This document shows positions 61,186 through 64,000 of a stretch of 64,000 nt of DNA, one piece after another (the stretch's first letter is position 1; each line of letters begins with the position of its first letter). The notes under the pieces were generated by a model. The model did not search any database and was not told the origin of the DNA. It saw only the letters and a list, made by a program, of their open reading frames with translations. Origin of the DNA: CBDATA01 sp965202845 (GTDB taxonomy: Bacteria; Acidobacteriota; Vicinamibacteria; Marinacidobacterales; Marinacidobacteraceae); the NCBI GenBank assembly GCA_965202845.1, contig OZ241856.1, positions 2,542,001 through 2,606,000 of the forward strand, given 5' to 3'. The position numbers and the translations under genes are program-made.

Positions 61186-62450
61186 TGCGCGTCGCCTTTG
61201 TCCTCCCCCGGTTCGGAACCGATGCGCCCACCGGCCCCGAGCGTCTCGCCGGCGAGCTGGCGGCGGCTGGTTCGCGGCGCTGGCTTCTGAACGTCCTCAC
61301 GCTGGCGGACGGACTCGAGAACGGCCGCCCGCTCCAGCCGGGCATGAGCGCGGCGGGTCGGGTCCGCATCCACCGTTTCGCCCCCGACGGCGATCCGGCG
61401 GCCGGCCCGGACGCGCTCACCTCGGCGGCGCTGCTCGAGCACATGAAGAGCGAGAGCTACGACGTGATCCTGCTCTTCGGCGCGCGCCCGGCGGTCTGCC
61501 GGGACGCGGTGCATGTCGCCCCCGAACGGACCGTCCTCATGCCCTTCGCCGACGACGAGCCGGACGAGGGCGCCGCCGCGGTGTTCGAAAACGCCGGCGC
61601 GTTCCTCTTCGGCAACGAGACCGAGGAAATCCGCGTGCTCCGCAAGTACGGGGTGCACCGGCGGATGCGCGAGACCATCGACACCGGCTTCCTCCTGCCG
61701 CGCGACCTGGACCCGGAGGGGTTTCGGCAGCGGGCCGGAATCCGGGGCCGGCACCTGCTCTGCCTCGACAGCGCCGCATCGAACCGCGTGGTTCAGGAAT
61801 TCGCGCGCCTCTTTCATGCGTTTCGCGATGCGCACCCCCGCGCCCATCTGGATCTGGTCGTTCTCGGTCCGCCTCCGGCGGACATGGCGCGCCGTCCCGA
61901 CACGCGCTTCGTCGTCCCCCGGGACGAACAGGAGCGCCTCGACGCCATCGCCGGCGCCTTCATGGTGGTGATGCCGGAGCGTCTGACGAGCGTCCAGGCG
62001 ACGGCGGCGCCCTTCTCGCTGGGGGTTCCGATCCTGGCGCACGCCTCCGCCGGGAACCTGGTGGCGGAGTGCCAGGAATCGAACGGCGGCCTCTACTACC
62101 GGGACTACACCGAGCTGGAGCTCATCCTCGAACTGGGACTGCGCGAGCCCGAGCTGTTCCAGCGGCTGGGCGAGGCGGGCCGGAGCCACTTGATGGCCAA
62201 AAACGACTGGAAGGCGCTGGCGGCCCGGTACGACCGGGCGTTCCGCAGTTTCGCGCGTCCCTCCCGGTTTGGCGGGGACGAAGCGCCGTCGCCTTCACCG
62301 CCCCCTCCGCCCGAACCCGCCGCCCCCGTCGAGGAGGAGCCCCCCGCTCCGGAACCGGAGGCCGCTCCCGAAGAGGAACCGCCTCCCGCCGCCCCGGAGT
62401 CGCCCAGCTTCTTCCGCGGCTCCATCCGCAGCGATCAGCAGGAGAGCTGA
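61185..62450 (+). CDS. Glycosyltransferase, GT4-like fold
   Basis: 421 aa. N-terminal Rossmann-like start (MRVAFVLPRFGTDAPTGPERLAGELA). The C-terminal part has HLDLVVLGPPPADMARRPD and the acceptor or donor site pattern FSLGVPILAHASAGNLVAECQESNGGLYY (shown in part), then a GT-B closing helix region. The final 70 residues are Pro/Glu-rich and disordered. It would transfer a nucleotide-sugar-derived sugar to an envelope glycan. ATG 61185 follows the RGG protein's stop by overlap, and its 3' end overlaps the GH20 gene by 16 nt. Confidence 0.82.
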   Translation: MRVAFVLPRFGTDAPTGPERLAGELAAAGSRRWLLNVLTLADGLENGRPLQPGMSAAGRVRIHRFAPDGDPAAGPDALTSAALLEHMKSESYDVILLFGARPAVCRDAVHVAPERTVLMPFADDEPDEGAAAVFENAGAFLFGNETEEIRVLRKYGVHRRMRETIDTGFLLPRDLDPEGFRQRAGIRGRHLLCLDSAASNRVVQEFARLFHAFRDAHPRAHLDLVVLGPPPADMARRPDTRFVVPRDEQERLDAIAGAFMVVMPERLTSVQATAAPFSLGVPILAHASAGNLVAECQESNGGLYYRDYTELELILELGLREPELFQRLGEAGRSHLMAKNDWKALAARYDRAFRSFARPSRFGGDEAPSPSPPPPPEPAAPVEEEPPAPEPEAAPEEEPPPAAPESPSFFRGSIRSDQQES

Positions 62451-64000
62451 CGGGCCGCTCGTTCCAGTGCGCTCGCCGCGTCCTTGTGCAGGTCGAGCGC
62501 GGTCTGGATGCCCTGGGGTCGGTTGGTCCGCAGCCAGATCTCCTTGAAGCGGCGCCGCAGCGCGCGCTGGCGGAAGGCGAGGTCGCGGAGCGCGGCGGCG
62601 TCCCCCGAACCTTCCCGGTACTTCAGGGTGGCGAGCCCCCGCTCGGCGGCCAGCAGCGAGGCGTCCAGCGCATAGCCCCACTCCGCCCCGATCACGCCGC
62701 CGGGCAATCCCTCGCGCTTGGCCTCGTCGGCCAGCGCCCGCAGGCCGGCCCGCGTCCGGCGGAGGACCGCCTCGTCGGGAATCCGGGTTCGGGTCTTGAG
62801 CCGGGTCTCGAAGAACACCGTCTTCAGCGGGGAATGGTTGAAGTGGGGAAAGCCGACCTCGTGGAGGCGTCCCAGCCGGCTGGCGAACGCGCCGGCGAAG
62901 CCGGAGGGGTCTCCCGCCACCAGCTCGGAGAACGCCTCCCGGACCGCCGCCTCGTCCGGCTCGCCCCCGTTCCACGCCGCCTCCGCTCCGAACGCCAGCG
63001 GGTAGAGCGACCCGGAAAGGAAGTTGTAGTGCCCGCCGTCTCCCCAGTCGGTCAGCAGGAAGCCGTCCCCGCCGTGCCGCCGCGCCGCCCGCGCATGTCC
63101 GGCGATGTTGGGGAGCGCGGTGGGCAGGCGCGGAAACAGGCTGGTCCAGGAGGACGTCCCGGCGACGTTCAGGAAGCGTCGCCCGGCGTCCCGGAACCGG
63201 GCGACCCGGTTGAAGTCGTGGTCGGCCTCGTACCACCAGTCGGCGAGCGTGATGTCCTCGTCAAGTCGTTCCAGCGTCTCCGGATGGTCGGCGAGCACAT
63301 CGGCCCAGATCATCGGGCGCTTCCCCAGCCGCCGCGCCATCGCCGCCACCCGGTTCACATGGCCGGCGAATACCGCGCCCAGCCCCTCGCGCTGCGCCCG
63401 GCGCTTCGACCGCCCCTCGCCGAGGTCGATCGGCTCGTCGCAGTTGAGGTGGGCGAATTCGGAGGAAAAGCAGGGCAGGTGCTCCTCGAGCAGCTCCTCG
63501 AGCAGCCGGTAGGTCGCCGGTTTCTCCGGCGAGACCGACCAGAGCCGGTCCGATTCGGCGAGCCGCCGATAGCGCGGCAGCTCGAGGATCCGCCGCATGT
63601 GGCCGAAGGTCTGGAGGCAGGGGACCAGATCCACGTGGCGCTCCTGGGCGAAGGCGTCCAGCTCGCGCACGTCCCGGGCGGAGAGCCCGCCGGCCTCCTT
63701 GCCGATTTCGGGATGCCGCCGGAACCGGAAGGTGTGTTCGGTGTAGAGATACAGCTCGTTGTACCGGAGCTGCGTCAGCAACTCGATGAGGGCGCGCAGG
63801 GTGGCGACCTGGGGCGCCCGTCCCCTTGATATGTCCAGCAGGAAGCCGCGCCGCCGCAGCGCCGGGGCGTCCCGGATCCGCGCCCCCCGGATCCGTCCGC
63901 CGGGTTCGGCGAGCCGGGCCAGCGTTTCGGCGCCGTAGCGAATTCCGGCCCCCCCCGGAGCGCGGATGCGCACGCCGTCGGGAGCGACCCGGATCGCGAA
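62435..64000 (-). CDS. Glycoside hydrolase family 20 beta-N-acetylhexosaminidase (5' end outside window)
   Basis: 522 codons are present and the frame is open at the right edge. The end visible at the top is a GH20 N-terminal small domain (DGVRIRAPGGAGIRYGAETL), followed by the TIM barrel: RRGFLLDISRGRAPQ, YNELYLYTEHTFRF, VPCLQTFGH, and the catalytic Asp-Glu in FAHLNCDEPIDLGEG (about 210 residues into the visible part). Further barrel strands are RPMIWADVLADHP and GFLLTDWGDGGHY. It removes terminal N-acetyl-hexosamine from glycans. It is the last gene in the window. Confidence 0.88.
   Translation of the reverse strand, partial: FAIRVAPDGVRIRAPGGAGIRYGAETLARLAEPGGRIRGARIRDAPALRRRGFLLDISRGRAPQVATLRALIELLTQLRYNELYLYTEHTFRFRRHPEIGKEAGGLSARDVRELDAFAQERHVDLVPCLQTFGHMRRILELPRYRRLAESDRLWSVSPEKPATYRLLEELLEEHLPCFSSEFAHLNCDEPIDLGEGRSKRRAQREGLGAVFAGHVNRVAAMARRLGKRPMIWADVLADHPETLERLDEDITLADWWYEADHDFNRVARFRDAGRRFLNVAGTSSWTSLFPRLPTALPNIAGHARAARRHGGDGFLLTDWGDGGHYNFLSGSLYPLAFGAEAAWNGGEPDEAAVREAFSELVAGDPSGFAGAFASRLGRLHEVGFPHFNHSPLKTVFFETRLKTRTRIPDEAVLRRTRAGLRALADEAKREGLPGGVIGAEWGYALDASLLAAERGLATLKYREGSGDAAALRDLAFRQRALRRRFKEIWLRTNRPQGIQTALDLHKDAASALERAARQLSC

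Overview
The window is a 64 kb piece of a GC-rich bacterial chromosome around the replication-origin and partition region. The YidC (long, with a periplasmic domain) and the lipoprotein and outer-envelope style genes suggest a diderm. The order parA-parB-bactofilin-atpF'-atpF-atpH-atpA-atpG-atpD-atpC, with the ATP synthase a and c genes absent, is the arrangement I recall from Desulfuromonadales and relatives. Together with a CarD protein, secreted amidohydrolases and an ElbD-like lipid enzyme, it points to an Acidobacteriota- or deltaproteobacteria-like lineage. I cannot place it more precisely from sequence alone.

Layout. 1-5150: the end of a UvrD/PcrA helicase, then a visibly AT-richer restriction-modification pair (PLD-type nuclease and adenine/cytosine-N methyltransferase). 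An ISL3-family element with 8-bp target duplications interrupts the methyltransferase; removing the element and one duplication restores an intact 543-codon frame. 5196-16550 (leftward): glutamine amidotransferase, D-aminoacylase-like amidohydrolase, pyrE, a lipoprotein, gyrA, gyrB, dnaN, a candidate oriC with DnaA-box-like 9-mers, and dnaA. 16982-28138 (rightward): rpmH, rnpA, yidD, yidC, rsmG (carrying a parS site), parA, parB, bactofilin and the F1/b part of ATP synthase, mostly with 1-4 nt overlaps. 28181-30642: small secreted or membrane proteins, a tandem paralogue pair, and a repeat-rich coiled-coil membrane protein. 30798-43384: a YyaL/thioredoxin-domain protein, then a lipid-metabolism locus: FabH, HAD-IB phosphatase, LarA-like (DUF2088) protein, a 1437-aa acyl reductase / acyl-AMP ligase / ACP / acyltransferase protein, an SDR epimerase, a lipid kinase and a CDP-alcohol phosphatidyltransferase. 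43410-47191: small genes, tRNA-Met, tRNA-Leu, Trm112-like protein, CarD, a PlsC acyltransferase and phosphoglycerate mutase. 47211-51661 (leftward): a flotillin-like protein and an amt-glnK-glnA nitrogen operon whose PII protein lacks the usual Tyr51. 51771-52141: tmRNA. 52220-64000: lytic transglycosylase, CxxC secreted protein, a second amidohydrolase, a sialidase-fold protein, phosphate acetyltransferase, a STAS protein, an RGG-tailed protein, a glycosyltransferase and a partial GH20 hexosaminidase.

The most interesting part is the lipid locus at 32903-43384. Its large multidomain enzyme resembles in architecture the myxobacterial ether-lipid enzyme ElbD. It sits in a tight operon with a LarA-like protein that has no obvious role in lipid synthesis. 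Other points of note are the clean IS interruption of the methyltransferase, two parS sites inside genes, the variant DnaA boxes, and several convergent gene pairs that overlap at their 3' ends.
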